From Atherix ibis (lineage: Eukaryota > Arthropoda > Insecta > Diptera > Athericidae), in assembly GCA_958298945.1 (NCBI GenBank), contig OY282610.1, forward strand, positions 65,717,088 through 65,781,087: a stretch of 64,000 nt of DNA. Direction: 5' to 3'. The position numbers and the translations under genes are program-made. The notes under the pieces were generated by a model. That model had not been told where the DNA came from, searched no databases, and was given only the letters and a program-made list of their open reading frames with translations. This document shows, piece by piece, positions 35,140 to 46,918 of this stretch. Each line of letters begins with the position of its first letter. The first letter of the stretch is position 1.

Positions 35140-36905
35140 AGGCTCTTACAGCAAGACATCACTTAACGGTCAACTAAGTTCCAGCGCTAAGCGAAACTGT
35201 GTTAAACGAGGTTATCTTAATACGTAAATAATGGGGATAAATGTTGAAACAGAACAGACAATCATAAAATTTATCATTTTTTTATTTTATTTTGTTCGAG
35301 TAAACTAGTTAAAGTTCGAGTAAAGGAGTTGTGTTTGTGATGATGAAGGTTCCTTCTCATTTGAAATGTTTGGTTTTTTTGTGAAGAAGTCATCTAAAGT
35401 CGTTTTCCTTTTCCGAATTCGTTCAGGAAGCATTTTTTGATATCGCATCAATGACACCTCATTTTGTGTAAACTGATCTAAACTTTTTTTTCTTTCAGAA
35501 AAGCCGTTGAAAGTTCTTTTTGCTCCCCAACTTCTGTAATGCTGATATCGTCATCTTCGTGCACTTTTTGTTCTACTAATTCTTTAAGGTCGTCATTGGA
35601 AAGACTTTCACCAGTTGTAATTTGCAATAATTCTTCAATATCCTACGCATCGGTTGTCATGACGCATTTGCTTAATAGATGGGATTTCTTGATTTTTGGA
35701 AGTATTAGAGTTATTATTTTATTTAACTGCTGATAGTTTAAATCGTCATTTTTTTCTAAAAAAAATTGATTCATTTTGTTTATTTTTAAGAATTTTATAA
35801 CAAGTTGAAGTTGGAAGATTTCTGTAAAGAGAAGAACTTTCGCCAAACTTGTGAAAAGTTGTGTAAAGTTTACGGTGATATTGCTCTCCAAGAGTGACTT
35901 ACGAAATTCCGTGCTGGTGACTTTGATCTCAACGACGCTTTTCCGAGATTGATGACGACAAAATAAAGGTATTAATTGGGTCAAACCAGCGTAACATGGC
36001 ACAAAAGATTGCAGAAATATTGAACATTCATCATTCAACCGTTCACGACCACCTGAAGAAGTTGGGATACATAAACAAGCTCGGTATTTGGGTTTCTCAT
36101 GAATTTAAAGAAATTAATTTGACCGCATGAATAAATACCTTTGACATGTTTATGCGTCAGGAAAATGATAGTTTTTCGAAGCGATTTGATAACTGAGAAT
36201 GAGGAGGACCGTTTACAACAATGTGTTGCGAAAACGGCCTTGGTCCCGGTGTGATGATCCGCATTAAACGACGTCGATTGGTGTGGTGGAATTTTGCAGG
36301 TTATATATTATTTGAGCTTCTACCAAGAAACTAAACACTATCGGCAATTACATATTTTGAACGAATCCATTATCTAGAGACGTCCGGAGCTCATTTATCG
36401 TAAAGGAGTTGTGTTCCATCACTAAAACGCAATATTACACACAAGTTTCATCACCCGTTAAAAAATATTGGAGCTTGGATGGGATGCGTAGCCGTACCCA
36501 CCATACTCGCCTGACCTTTAATCGTCACTTACACTTGTTTCGGTCTCTTTAAAACTACTTGCTAGTACGACCTTCAATTCAGATAAGGCTGTAAAGCAGC
36601 ATCTTGTTCAGTTCTTTGCCGATAAAGACAGGACTGTACGTCATGGCTTTTCCGACAATCCAATATATTACTCAACCATATTTGATTAGCTCAACAATGG
36701 ATTCTCTTGTGTCAACATCTTTGCTTAGTTCTGGCCATACATTCTTCCATACTCCTTTCAAACATTTCTTGGCCGCCTAATTCGAGGAAATATTGTGTCG
36801 TCTACAGCATCTATAATATTGTAGTTTTTGCAAAAATCTCTAATGGATTTATTACCTTCTCCAGAGGTGTTAAACGATGTTGTGCAGCTTAAAATGCTGG
36901 TGCTT
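35140..36905 (-). pseudogene. Tigger/pogo-type transposase remnant split by a mariner
   Basis: The middle part is on the minus strand at about 36690-36905: SIRDFCKNYNIIDAVDD, then after a frameshift LKGVWKNVWPELSKDVD and ESIVELIKYG, matching the Tigger segment 'FW..FNI.DAI..GVWKKLWPE'. The C-terminus resumes at about 35645 with DIEELLQITTGESLSNDDLK and, after frameshifts, VSLMRYQKMLPERIRKRKTT LDDFF, ending near 35323. A mariner copy lies between. A terminal-repeat-like stretch with CTTAACGGTCAACTAAGTT is near 35164. The DDE catalytic part and the DNA-binding N-terminus are not visible. Confidence 0.75.
35790..36690 (+). pseudogene. mariner transposase remnant, inserted into Tigger
   Basis: Family blocks appear in order across several frames: KVYGDIALQE, LTKFRAGDFDLNDA, AEILNIHHSTVHDHLKKLGY, WVSHEFKE, LITENEEDRLQQC, then RPELIYRKGVVFHH (decayed HHDN block) and YPPYSPDL. 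The second catalytic Asp region reads HH*NA, so it is dead. Multiple stops and indels show it is older than the mariner at 40882. No terminal repeats were identified. Confidence 0.8.
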
Positions 36906-37080
36906 GCTTTTACTTCACGGAATAAAAATCCATTCGAAGAAAGTTTTTATGATCCATTCGAAGAATTTTCGAAAAAAATCTATCTTTTATAAAAGTCATC
37001 GTATATCCGTATGCTTTCCTCGTTATACTATACTGTTTCACCCAGCATTTCCTTTTTTATTTTTTAAATTTTTTTGATCT

Positions 37081-38249
37081 ATTTAATCTGCTTGTAATAA
37101 CCCAAAAACTGGGTTGGGAAGGGACATAGATCCTCAATAGTGGGGATGGGCATTCAACAATAATTTCTTAGGGCCAGTAACTACATTAATTGCACCTGCG
37201 CCCGGCGAACACCTTAATTTATTTTTTTGTAACTGTACACAAGGTAACAGTGCTTTAAGGGTGCGAACCCTGAAATTATGGCAGGCGTTCCTACAGGAAC
37301 TCTAAAGGAAGATCGCTCCAAATTCAGAGTAATCTATTTTAAATGCGAACTCGATATCAGGGCACCCCCATTTTTTGGCGGATAGGTTTGACATTGTCAA
37401 GACCCAAAGGACCGCCAAAAATGGGCCCTGGCTATTGGCGAAAGCTTTGTGGTGGCTGTGACTTTTAAATGTGAAGCAGTTAGCTAGGGCGCAGGCTGAG
37501 GTGCAGACGTTGGAAAGTTTCGCACGCTTTCCAATAAGATCCATCGATTTTCCTATTTTAATACACACATATGCTTAGCTTAACTGTAATGGTGAGTGGA
37601 TTGAAAAATGTCCGTCTCTATGACCACACAGAAGTGGTTATGGGTTGAGGGTATGGCCAATAGGCCTATGTACCTCTTAGGATAAACGAAGATAGAGCGT
37701 TCGTAGAAAATGTACACAAGGTTGCGGTTCAAATTATGGATACAGGAAAATAGGATTACCATGCTCCACCGTTCGTGGCGAATCATTCTTAAATTTCGAT
37801 TCTCGTGATACTCTTGAATCTTCGACAATATAAACGATGAACATCAATTATGAGTAAAAATACTACATACAGATTTGGAATACTAGTCAGTCTTATTTCA
37901 GTCTAGTTCCAGGCAAGTTGGTGTCCAAATTGAATATTGATAATAAAGAATAAAATTTATAAAGTAAGTTTTGGTATGTATCATTAATACTCGACCAAGT
38001 AACCCGATCTTCATTATCGGCTCTTTTTACAGAGCCGATCTTTAAAAATATTATTTTCATCACTGGCAAAGACCAAAATGCTTTCACGCTCGACCTGGGT
38101 TTTGAAACTCAGCTGATAGATAATAACATCAAAAATCAAAAAGGTTTACAGCAATAAAGACGTTTTATAGGAAAACTACAAAGGCTTATCAAATTTGTCC
38201 CTCGGTAAATAACGGAAAAGAAAATTTTCTGAACAAAACCAAAAAAAAT
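37081..38249. other. Less AT-rich region without recognised gene
   Basis: 37240-37830 has more balanced base composition than the surroundings. Frames of 82-88 codons exist on the minus strand (37302-37568, 37580-37828), and the plus strand contains fragments such as YVPLRINEDRAFVENVHKVA with one stop nearby. None matches a family I know. It could be a decayed retrotransposon. Confidence 0.35.
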
Positions 38250-38425
38250 ATCAGACAGAATATCTGAGTTTATTCCCCAATAACAACTTCAAATTGTCAT
38301 AACATAGCAGCGAAGTATAAAGTATCAAAAATATTTTCATTTTTATAATTGACATTGCCATAGCAACAGCAGTTGTAAATATTTCATATTTTTCGTTGTC
38401 ATTTTGATGATAAGAGTGACTAGTT
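38250..38425 (-). repeat. Inverted partial copy of the 60.4-kb dispersed repeat
   Basis: On the minus strand GAAATATTTACAACTGCTGT and CAATGTCAATTATAAAAATG match 60419-60480 with few differences. Together with the plus-strand copy starting at 38816 it makes an imperfect inverted pair. Confidence 0.7.
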
Positions 38426-38815
38426 TTTTCAAGATCATTTGAAGCATAAAAGAAAAATAATATTGTGAAAAATTTCCTTGAAACGCTATTTCCGAAATGG
38501 TTATTTCTAGTAACTTTAAGACTGAAATTTAAATTCTTAAGCGCCACTATTACACGAAAACAACTCCTATTTTGAGGTTTCTGTTAATCTTCAATTTTAA
38601 TAAAAATTCCTGCTTAGAAAAAAATTACCAATAATTAAAAAAAATACATTTTCCAATAAATGAATATCTATAGAGCTGTAGAAATTTATAGTGTTGCCAA
38701 CTTCATTATGGAACATCAATGATAACAGCTTACTTAACTTGTGGAAAAAGTAGTTTTTAAATAAATAAATAATATTTTCTGACATTAATTTGCTCAATAT
38801 GAGTTCATGTTGAAT

Positions 38816-39455
38816 TTTAGAATATTTTCAATGATCAAAAACGGAAAATTTAGTTTTTTAAATGAAATATTTGCAACTACCGTCAAATATAAAAATGAAA
38901 ATGTTTTCGATACTTTACATTTGACAGTTATGAAAGTGATATTTTTTTAATATAATAGAGCCAAACCGCACATATTCCAGTGGTCACAAATTCAACTGAA
39001 AATGCGTAAGTGCATTCATTATCACTTGTGTTTCTTTTTGCTCGCTACAGGGTCTTAAAGTATTGGCTTAATTTAGTATATCATTTTTTTAAAGGTAAAA
39101 TTAGTGGTCGGATATCTTCGGCAGAATAATTGCAATTTCTATTTTATAATATTGGTTGAACCTCGGCCATTATGTATAAAATGTACTATCAACATTCAAA
39201 TTTCCGTTACTAGAGTTGTTGTAGGACTCGCTTCTTTCGGTGTAATTTTTGATGACTTTTTCGCATGATTCGGGCTATAATTCGGCCATTATATTAAGAA
39301 TGTTGATTTTTAAATACTCTAAAATATGAAGATTGTCTTTGTAAACACGATATTTTGCATATCTTCATAAGGAAAAGTTCAACGTTGTCAGGTTACCCAA
39401 CTGACATAATCCAATATCGAAATTGAACGCTATGGGAACTTTTCGGGCAATAAAC
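38816..39455 (+). repeat. Unclassified dispersed repeat, copy 1
   Basis: Aligns in the same direction with 60370-61407: shared GATCAAAAACGGAAAATTTA, then GGTAAAATTAGTGGTCGGAT, ATAATTGCAATTTCTATTTT and CGCTATGGGAACTTTT. Relative to the other copy about 390 bp near 39040 are missing. No coding frame and no clear terminal repeats. Confidence 0.85.
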
Positions 39456-39544
39456 CGAATCACTTGTGTGTTTTAGGGGTTTCACATTTTTTCACCTAAA
39501 ATGACTGGACTAATTATCTATGGCTGAATTATCTGTGATTGAAG

Positions 39545-39787
39545 CTTAGATTGAAGAATACCTGGATAGGGCCGAAAGTCAAATTTTCAAATGCAGCAAG
39601 AAATCTTTCTACTTGCATATATTTCGTGTAGATTTTTTTATGTAGACATGACACCCTTTTTCGAAATAGAAATTTGTTGAATTCCAAAAGCATAATTTGT
39701 ATTCTTTTTAACTATTAATATATTGTCGAAAAAATTTGGACAGAATTTTTGTGTAGAGCCCTATCCAAGTTCGCCTATAATCTAAGG
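39545..39787. mobile_element. 243-bp deletion derivative of the CTTAGATT family
   Basis: Both ends are present: CTTAGATTGAAGAATACCTG and GGATAGGGCC on the left, and GGACAGAATTTTTGTGTAGA, GCCCTATCC and AATCTAAGG on the right. Internal GTAGACATGACACCC matches the long copies, so most of the body has been deleted. It sits about 95 bp upstream of the Smn pseudogene. Confidence 0.85.
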
Positions 39788-39882
39788 TATCAGAAGAGAA
39801 ACTGTCAAATTTAGATTTACTTCAATCGAGTACTTCTTGATTTTTACACGTTATTAGCTTTTGTATAGTCGTTATTCAAGTG

Positions 39883-40643
39883 ATGTTCAATTCGGAAGTG
39901 TTAAATGTAAGTGAAAATGTGTGTTTTTGCTTTTATTAAATTTTAATTAATCGACAATTATATAATTTTGATTATATTTTATCAAATAGAAAAAGATTTG
40001 GGACGATCGTATTAAAAGTTGATTCATATAAGAAAAGGGCAAATGGTATCGGCAGAGAAACTGGGAATACATTGAAAAAAATATCTGAAGAAGTGGATTC
40101 GAAACCAATATATAATCATGACGGGCATGAAGAGCATTTGATTGATTATAAAGCGGGTGATTATGTTCGTTCGTTGTATGAGGATGGAAAGGACTGTGAT
40201 GTATGAGGATGGAATAAAGACTATTATTGCCAATAAATGATTGCAAAACCAAATGTATGATAAAGTATGTATATAGGATATGGGAATGAGGACGATGTCA
40301 ATTTTTCCGAATTGTGGCCATCGAACGGGGAATCAGCTAGAGAGGAGCAGGTTAAAGATTTCAACTTAAAAAGCAGCATAGATGTTGTTGTGGCGCCGCC
40401 ATATAGACTTGATGAAGTCACCGCCCATATCCAACAACATATCAAATTGACCAACATAAATTTTAATGACGCTAATTCATTATGTTCAACTCTGTAGCCA
40501 TCAATGCCCGGCATCACTTGAAATTATGTGCGAAGATGATCAAAATTTCTCAACAATGCTTAACATATGTCGTGGTATATGAGTGGCTATCATACTGGCT
40601 TCTATTACGGATAAAAGATTGCACAAGAACGTTTAAGAAAATA
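39883..40643 (+). pseudogene. Survival motor neuron (Smn) pseudogene, intron-containing
   Basis: SMN landmarks occur in the right order: WDDR near 39999; SYKKRANGIGRE; then the Tudor domain with YKAGDYVRSLYEDG, IGYGNEDDVNFSELWPS; PPMPGI-like SMPGIT; EDDQNFSTMLN; and the C-terminal YG box MSWYMSGYHTGFYYG needed for oligomerisation in real SMN. The frame is broken: a shift after WDDR, a 13-bp direct duplication (TATGAGGATGGAA at 40177 and 40202) with a stop, a stop at about 40495 and a shift before the YG box. A short first exon (39883-39906) ends AAT|GTAAGT, and ATCAAATAG precedes 39990, so an intron is retained. Real SMN assembles spliceosomal snRNPs; this copy cannot encode it. Confidence 0.85.
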
Positions 40644-40881
40644 AGTTATCATTAATGCATATTTTAGTTTAGGGGCTGCTTCAAATTATATTGTTTTTAG
40701 AATTTATAACTTCTAAGTTTTTATTCCATTTAACCTCAAATAATTCAATTTACCTTCAGATAATTCGATATATATTTTCTAAATGTTCTGTAACTATATG
40801 AATTTTTAACTTTTTTAAATTTATACTTTTTCGCAACAAGTTAACATGCAAATAATAACAAAAATATCACATGAAGTTGGG

Positions 40882-42093
40882 TGAATGCAAAAGTTATGAC
40901 CGTTTTTTATGATCCTAGGTAATTATTAATACTATGATGAATAGTATCTTCTTTTAAATGATTCCATTGTATAAAGGATGCTTTTCCTCTACTTTCTATT
41001 CAGTTTTGGTCTGGCCAGAGTACAGTGAAGAGCCCTTGTATTTCTTTTTAAAAATGTCAGTCGATAAAGTGCATTTACGCGATTGTTTACTTTATGAATT
41101 CCGTAAAGACAATACCGCGAGTGTGGCAACCAAAAACATTTGCGAAGTGTACGGAGCAGATGTCATCAAAGTTCGACAGGTACGAAGATGGTTTACAAAA
41201 TTCCGACATGGGGATTTTTCCCTAATTGACATTGAAGTCTGATGACAAGTTAAAAGTCATAATTGACACCAATCCACGTCTAACCGTGGAGTCAACCAAA
41301 CAACCGTATTAAGATATTTGAAGCGTATGGGGATGGTTTCGCGATACGACGTTTGGATACCTCATCAATTGTCGGCTGCCAATTTGTTGGATTGTGATTC
41401 AACGTGCAAGACAAAAACATGAACCTTTTTTGCATCGTTTGGTAACGGGAGATGAGAAATGGGTCGTGTACAACAACGTGACAAGAAAAAGACATTGGGC
41501 TATACCTGGACAAGCCCCATTAACAAATTCGAAAGCCGAAATCCATCAAAAAAAAGTTATGCTTTTTGTTTGGTGGGATTGTAAGGGTATTGTGTATTTT
41601 GAACTCTTGGAACGCAATCAGACAATTACAGCAGAACGATATTGTCAGCAATTATCCAAATTGAACATCGCCCTTCAAAAGGATAGACCAGAATTGGTAA
41701 ACAGAAAAGGGGTATTGTTTCATCACGACAACGCGCGACCACATGTGGCTATGATGACCCAACACAAGCTAAATGAGTTGAATTGGGATGTTATCAAGCA
41801 TCAACCGTATTCTCCAGATCTTGCTCCTTCCGATTTTCATTTATTCCGATCACTGCAAAATTTTTTAAATGATAAAAAATTTGATACAATAGAGCAGGTA
41901 AAACCATCCCTTACTACATTTTTCGCATCAAAAACCACGGAATTTTACACTAATGGTATTAATAAGTTGATAGAAAGATGGGAGAAGGTTATAAGAACGG
42001 ATGGAAATTATATAATTGATTAAATAAATAATACAAATCTAAAAAAAAATGTTTAATTGTATATGTAAAAAACGGTCATAACTTTTGCATTCA
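40882..42093 (+). mobile_element. mariner element with perfect 28-bp terminal inverted repeats
   Basis: TGAATGCAAAAGTTATGACC plus eight bases at 40882-40909 is exactly inverted at 42066-42093. The 1.2-kb length and enclosed D,D34D transposase are typical for mariner. Perfect repeats suggest it moved recently, although the transposase frame is broken. The TA target duplication is not obvious at these limits, so the true ends may be a few bases further out. Confidence 0.92.
41054..42023 (+). pseudogene. mariner transposase, two lesions
   Basis: The start MSVDKVHLRDCLLYEF is followed by the HTH region (VRRWFTKFRHGDFSLIDI). A deletion near 41235 removes the 'PRSGRP' segment and shifts frame; the VLRKYLKR-like piece VLRYLKRMGMVSRYDVW and IPHQLSAANLLD follow in another frame, and a second shift occurs near 41396. 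From 41394 to 42023 the catalytic half is intact: VTGDEKWVVYNN (Asp 1), FHHDNARPHVA (Asp 2), [13 protein letters not shown] (Asp 3, 34 residues on). It ends IERWEKVIRTDGNYIID. Confidence 0.92.
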
Positions 42094-42239
42094 ACACTAA
42101 CTTTTGTTAGTGCCTGCTAGACGTGTACTCCGCATCTATTGCCATTATACAAAAATTTTCGCTAAATAGTAAATAATATTTAATTATGACAATATGTAGT
42201 CAATTTACTAATATAATTTTGCCCCAGAAATCTTGTAGG

Positions 42240-44170
42240 CTTTTCTCCTTGAACGAAGCGATAGTCTCAGATTAGATCTTTTCGTTTAGTATCATCATTC
42301 CATCCTTCAATTAAATCTAACTAAATTTTATATTTAATTAAAAATAACAAAAAATATGAATTCTTCACCAGGAATGTAACCGCTACTCAAATATGGATTA
42401 TTATAATTCGCTTCGAAATTGTATGACATGCAAATTAAGATTTACTTCAGCTTTCGACACCCATCGGCGTTTCTCAAACTAACGGAAGTTATATTCCTCT
42501 AGAAAATCTCTAGGCCATTGTCTGTTAAGTCTCCGATGAGTGTTTCCGGGGAGAGCAGTACAGGACAATTCTCTCACTAGTGGATTATGATGATACGATA
42601 AGCAGGAGTTCAAATTTTTGATAATGGGAAATGCACAGGTCCTGAACAAAGGGAACGTTTAGATCACGACGTATTACGTTGTTACGATCATAAAAGGAGG
42701 GGCATCAACAATTTTATGGAGGATCTTGGATTGTAAGGCCTGGACGCGATAGGAATTGGAACCCCAAAGTTCAGGTCCATACCATATGTCCAAATAGGTT
42801 TTATAAACTTTTGATTGTTAGTTTCGAGCATTTGTCCAGTAGTCTAAGAAGTTGCAGACGTAGGTAACGTCTTGTGGCTTCAAGTTTTTTTAGTCTAACA
42901 TAGTACGTGGATTCCATGTTAATCTCTTGTCCCAAATAACGTAGTTTATCATATTATGGAATCATATTTCTATTATTAAGGTATAAAGGGGTAGGTTTTC
43001 CTTGACGAGGAGTGAAAGCAATGTGAGCAGTCTTCTGTTCATTTACCCTTACTCTTCATCTCTTAAACCAGTATTGAAGGTTGGGGATATGAGTAAATTG
43101 TTGGAAGCTATGTCAGGATTTGTATGAGCAGCAAGTATGGCCTTATCGTCTGCATGAGTAGCAATGATAGTATTAAGATCAGATTGAGTGTCGTGCGTAT
43201 AAATATTATATAAAATGGGACCAACGAAACTACCTTGTGGTACTCCGGCTAGAATAAGATATCTTTCCGAGGATTCTGAGTTAATTGCAACTTGGAAATG
43301 ACGTTGGGAGGGATATGAATTTATGATAAGGTAGTATGTTGAAAGAAGAAATCTCTTGAGTTTCCAGAGTCCAGGATGCCATACACGATCGAAAGCTTGG
43401 GAGATATCTAAAAATACTCCTGGGACAAACTCTTTCCTCTTAAGAGAGGATGCAATGTTATCAACAATGCGATGATATTGCTGGATAATGGAGTGTTCAG
43501 ATCGGAAGCCAAATTAATGATCAGGAATAATTTTTGTATTAACCAGGAATGGGTAGTTTTTCCAAAAATCTTACTATGGATTGCTAGGAGGCTGATAGGT
43601 CTATAGGAAGAAGGAGAATTAACGGCTTTATTTGGTTTAGGAATCATTTTAATGATAGAAAATTTCCTGAGTATGGAAAAATAGGTTGTGTGCAGGATAC
43701 CATTGAAAATCCATGTAATTAAAACTAAAGTTTTTTGGGTAATTGGCTTCAAGATAGTAGCTATTATTAGATCATAACCAGGGGCGTTTTTATTAGGAAG
43801 GCGCAGAATCGTAGATTTAATTTCCGACAATTTACTTCGGCTTTTTCTTTGTCTGTTTTTGCCCAGTTATCGTCATTTTATTTCATTATATGTGATGTTC
43901 TTTTGTAGGAGAGTATTCTCCTCTGGAGGCGAATACTCTCTAAGAAATATTGTCACTAAGCCGTTTATTATAGTGGTTTCTAATTTCCATATTCAGTTCA
44001 CGTTGTAGTCGGTTAAGTTTCTTTTTATAGCGAGGCATCCTTAAGCGTTGCCACCGCGTTCTAAATGTTCGATTTTCGTTAATTAACGTACGTATTTTAA
44101 TTGGTAAATTTTGTTGTGGTGGTTGTGTCGTATTGTAAGAGATGTGAGCGATTGTAACAGCATATTGTAT
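42240..44170 (-). pseudogene. Jockey-clade non-LTR retrotransposon RT remnant
   Basis: Minus-strand order: RTRWQRLRMPRYKKKLNRLQ (linker after endonuclease, ~44050), then LRLPNKNAPGYDLIIATILK, IFNGILHTTYF, KMIPKPNKAVNSPSSYRPIS and LLAIHSKIFGK (RT, 43570-43830), GVPQGSFVGPILYNIYTHD near 43230, and THADDKAILAAHT, where the catalytic FADD reads HADD, near 43160. The C-terminal Jockey part (WGPELWGSNSYRVQALQ-like) reaches about 42700. Stops and shifts are frequent. The endonuclease part is absent. Confidence 0.85.
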
Positions 44171-46124
44171 ATATGTGTATATGTAGTGAGGTTATGTACA
44201 GCATCATTAATATTGTTTTGGTGTTTTTAATGTTCGTTTTAAGTCAATCTATTGTTATTTAAATAAAAATAATAAACTGAATTTAATAATGAAAATTTTA
44301 AGTAAATTTTCTTTATTTGAATTTTCTTCAATTTTATTGTCATATCTGTACATTTTATATTAATTTTTAAATATATTGCAATACACACCAATTTATACAT
44401 GTGTATGTAAATATTTAATTATGTAAATATGTAAATATATTTTTTGTTATTTGGTTTTATTCTTTCTATTTCCTATAACAATTATTTATTAATTGATTAA
44501 TTTTTAATTTAATTGAATTTTCTCAGCAATTCTTATATTCGATTTATTTTTTCCTTGTCTTTTCTTTCTAATATATTTTTATCTATAGTTTTGTTTTTAT
44601 AGAATTATAATTTTTGTTTCTAAATTTATTTTAATATTATTTCTGATCCTTTTTGTTAATAATATTTATTAAGTATTTGACTATAAATTTTGATAATTTT
44701 TCTTTTCTTTTTCATTTTCGATTTGTCTGCTTTTTGAATACCTTATTCGGGGGATGAGACATTCTTAAGAGCAATAGTATGCCGTTTTTAGTCCATTGGT
44801 TAATTGTGAATCTGTTTTACCGGCGGGAGTATTTTTGTTTGTTTGTTTTGTAGTTGGAAACCCCATTAACGTATGCAGGTCCGGGGCCACGCCATTGACG
44901 GCCATATGGTGACACGAGTGAAACGTCAGATGTTTATATGCCATAAGTGGACGGATTAGCAAAATTTAATTATAATTTTGTATAATCTGTTCAGAAAATG
45001 GAACGCTTAGTTGAGTAGAACTGAGAGTTAAGTTTATATTTTGTTAGTAAGGTCTAGATGTCTTAGGAGTTTAATAAAGAGGACAACGTTTAATTGTGAA
45101 CTTATTTTAAAAGATTCAACTTTTTCTGACTCTTTTACCAGTGCTTTATTCGTTATTTCTTATAACTAATCATCAATCATATTTTCTCTCCAATAAATAA
45201 AATTTTACCAAAATGGGGATTTTTTAAAACTGGTATTTATCTGTTAAATATTTTTGACTTTTCTACAATAATTAAATTATAAACATTTTAACAGTTGTTA
45301 ATTATGATATATTTTTGATGGCCATTTATTTTTGAACAGAAACTAAGAATAAAATATATAATTTTAATGGATTTTTGTAAATATTTTTTATTAGCCGAAG
45401 TTGTATTTAGTAATTTACTAGCAGGTCATGTTATTACTTCTATTCAATATTCAAATCATGGTTTGTTTTCGAACTGCGACTATTTATGATGAATATTTTT
45501 AAAAGTGATCAGTCATCAACTTTTATTTGAAGATATTTTCTATCAACTGTACCAATTGTGAATGTTTTTACAAACGGTTTTTTATGTATATTTTTTACAT
45601 ATTTATTCTGAAGAAATATGATTTGGCAAAAAATAGAAAAAAAAACAGAGAAAATTTTAAAAAAAGTTATTTTTTAATTAAAATTGATTTTCTTAAGAAC
45701 TAAGCAGATTTTCATTTTGACAATTTCTATATTTAACAAGCATTTTTTTTTAATTTCCAAGGATACGTATAAGAAATCATTATCAGGACTTATAAAAAGC
45801 TTTTTCTAATCCATCGGTTGACAGTTACTCTCTTTAATATATGACTTTAATTTGATCGAATAAATAAAAATAGCTAATATAAAAGGAAATATTGATGTTT
45901 AAGAAAATTTATTAGAAATTATAGAAAAATAGACTTCATAGAAATAATATAATCTTAATTAAGTCGTTTACAACTTATTTCTATTGAGCAATTTAAAAAA
46001 TAAGTTAAAATTGGAACATTTTTGGAGCTGTAAAGATATGAAATCAAAGAATTTTTTTTCATTTTTAAATAAAAATTTAATTCATTTTTTTCTGTCGAAT
46101 AATCTAGATGGCTCTGCACGAAAT
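44171..46124. other. AT-rich region with a possible solo LTR
   Basis: Very AT-rich and non-coding. The segment 44745-45080 is less AT-rich and contains ACGCCATTGACGGCCATATG, CGGCGGGAG in opposite sense and AATAAAGAGG near its end; this resembles an LTR with poly(A) signal, but no direct partner, TG..CA ends or target duplication was established. Nothing else was recognised. Confidence 0.3.
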
Positions 46125-46475
46125 ATTTGAATTTTTATTTATGATATTTGCAAATGACACCGCAATGTATTGGCAGTGTAGTTTCGGCTATTGAAAGCGC
46201 CACTAAAGAGTTACAGAATCCAAAAAGTAATATCAACAAATGGACGAACCTAATCGCAAATTTTAAAGCAAAATCGGCGCATATTACAATATTTTTACAT
46301 ACAAGAAAGTTGATCCTGTATATATTTGTATTACTGTTCGTTGATAAATTATATTTTATGTCAGTACCCTTGATACCAAACTTTATTGGAAGGAGCATGT
46401 AAAGGAGAAGAAACAACTAAATAGAAAATTTTATTGGCTGCCGGGGAGAAGCTCAGAGCTCTCCATCTACAATAT
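46125..46475 (+). pseudogene. 3' piece of a Jockey-type reverse transcriptase
   Basis: Starts at FANDTAMY (decayed FADDTA active site) and continues NINKWTNLI, KSAHITIFL, a shifted SVPLIPNFIGR/LDTKLYWKEHVKEKKQLN, RKFYWLPGRSSELSIYN. This is the conserved end of Jockey RT domains. It stops abruptly at about 46475, where a GT-rich repeat begins. Confidence 0.8.
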
Positions 46476-46720
46476 ATATATACCAATAAAAATCAAGGAA
46501 TGGGTGTGTGTGTGTCTGTCTATGTGTGTGTCTGTTCCATACAGGCCCATAATGCGATTGGAATGAAACTTTCCACATTTCTTTAGTTCGGTCTAGAATA
46601 GTTAATGAAGGTTTGATTTTGTTCCTTCAGAGAACGCGAAAAGCGCAACACTTTCTTTTTTTCCCAACCAATTGTCGATAGTAAAATTTTGTTTTATAGT
46701 AGATACCCAATAAACTTAGG
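46476..46720 (+). repeat. TG-rich repeat, possibly Helentron-related
   Basis: A tract of TG and TCTG units followed by TTCCATACAGGCCCATAATG, GGAATGAAACTTTCCACATT and AGAGAACGCGAAAAGCGCAA resembles the 5' region of Helentron-type insect repeats. No hairpin end or Rep/helicase coding part is present, so the classification is a guess. Confidence 0.3.
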
Positions 46721-46918
46721 CGGGGGTGGGTTGGGGGTTGATCATTACTTCAGTGCCACAGCTTTAAAAGGCCATATAGACAAGTCAAAAAAGAAGTCTC
46801 CGTATTTTTTTTGGGATAGCATATCGAGTGTTAGCAGTTTAAAAAAATTGCCGATAGGGTAAGCGAATCTCGCTCAAAACGTCAGAAATTCATTCTCCGT
46901 CAAACGATTAAAATTGAA

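Noticed and set aside
35643..36038. 131-codon minus-strand frame
   Set aside because: Mostly antisense to the mariner remnant; only the stretch below 35690 belongs to the Tigger fragment.
44745..45080. Solo LTR
   Set aside because: Looks LTR-like in composition and poly(A) signal, but no TG..CA ends, duplication or second copy could be shown, so it is only mentioned within the regional entry.
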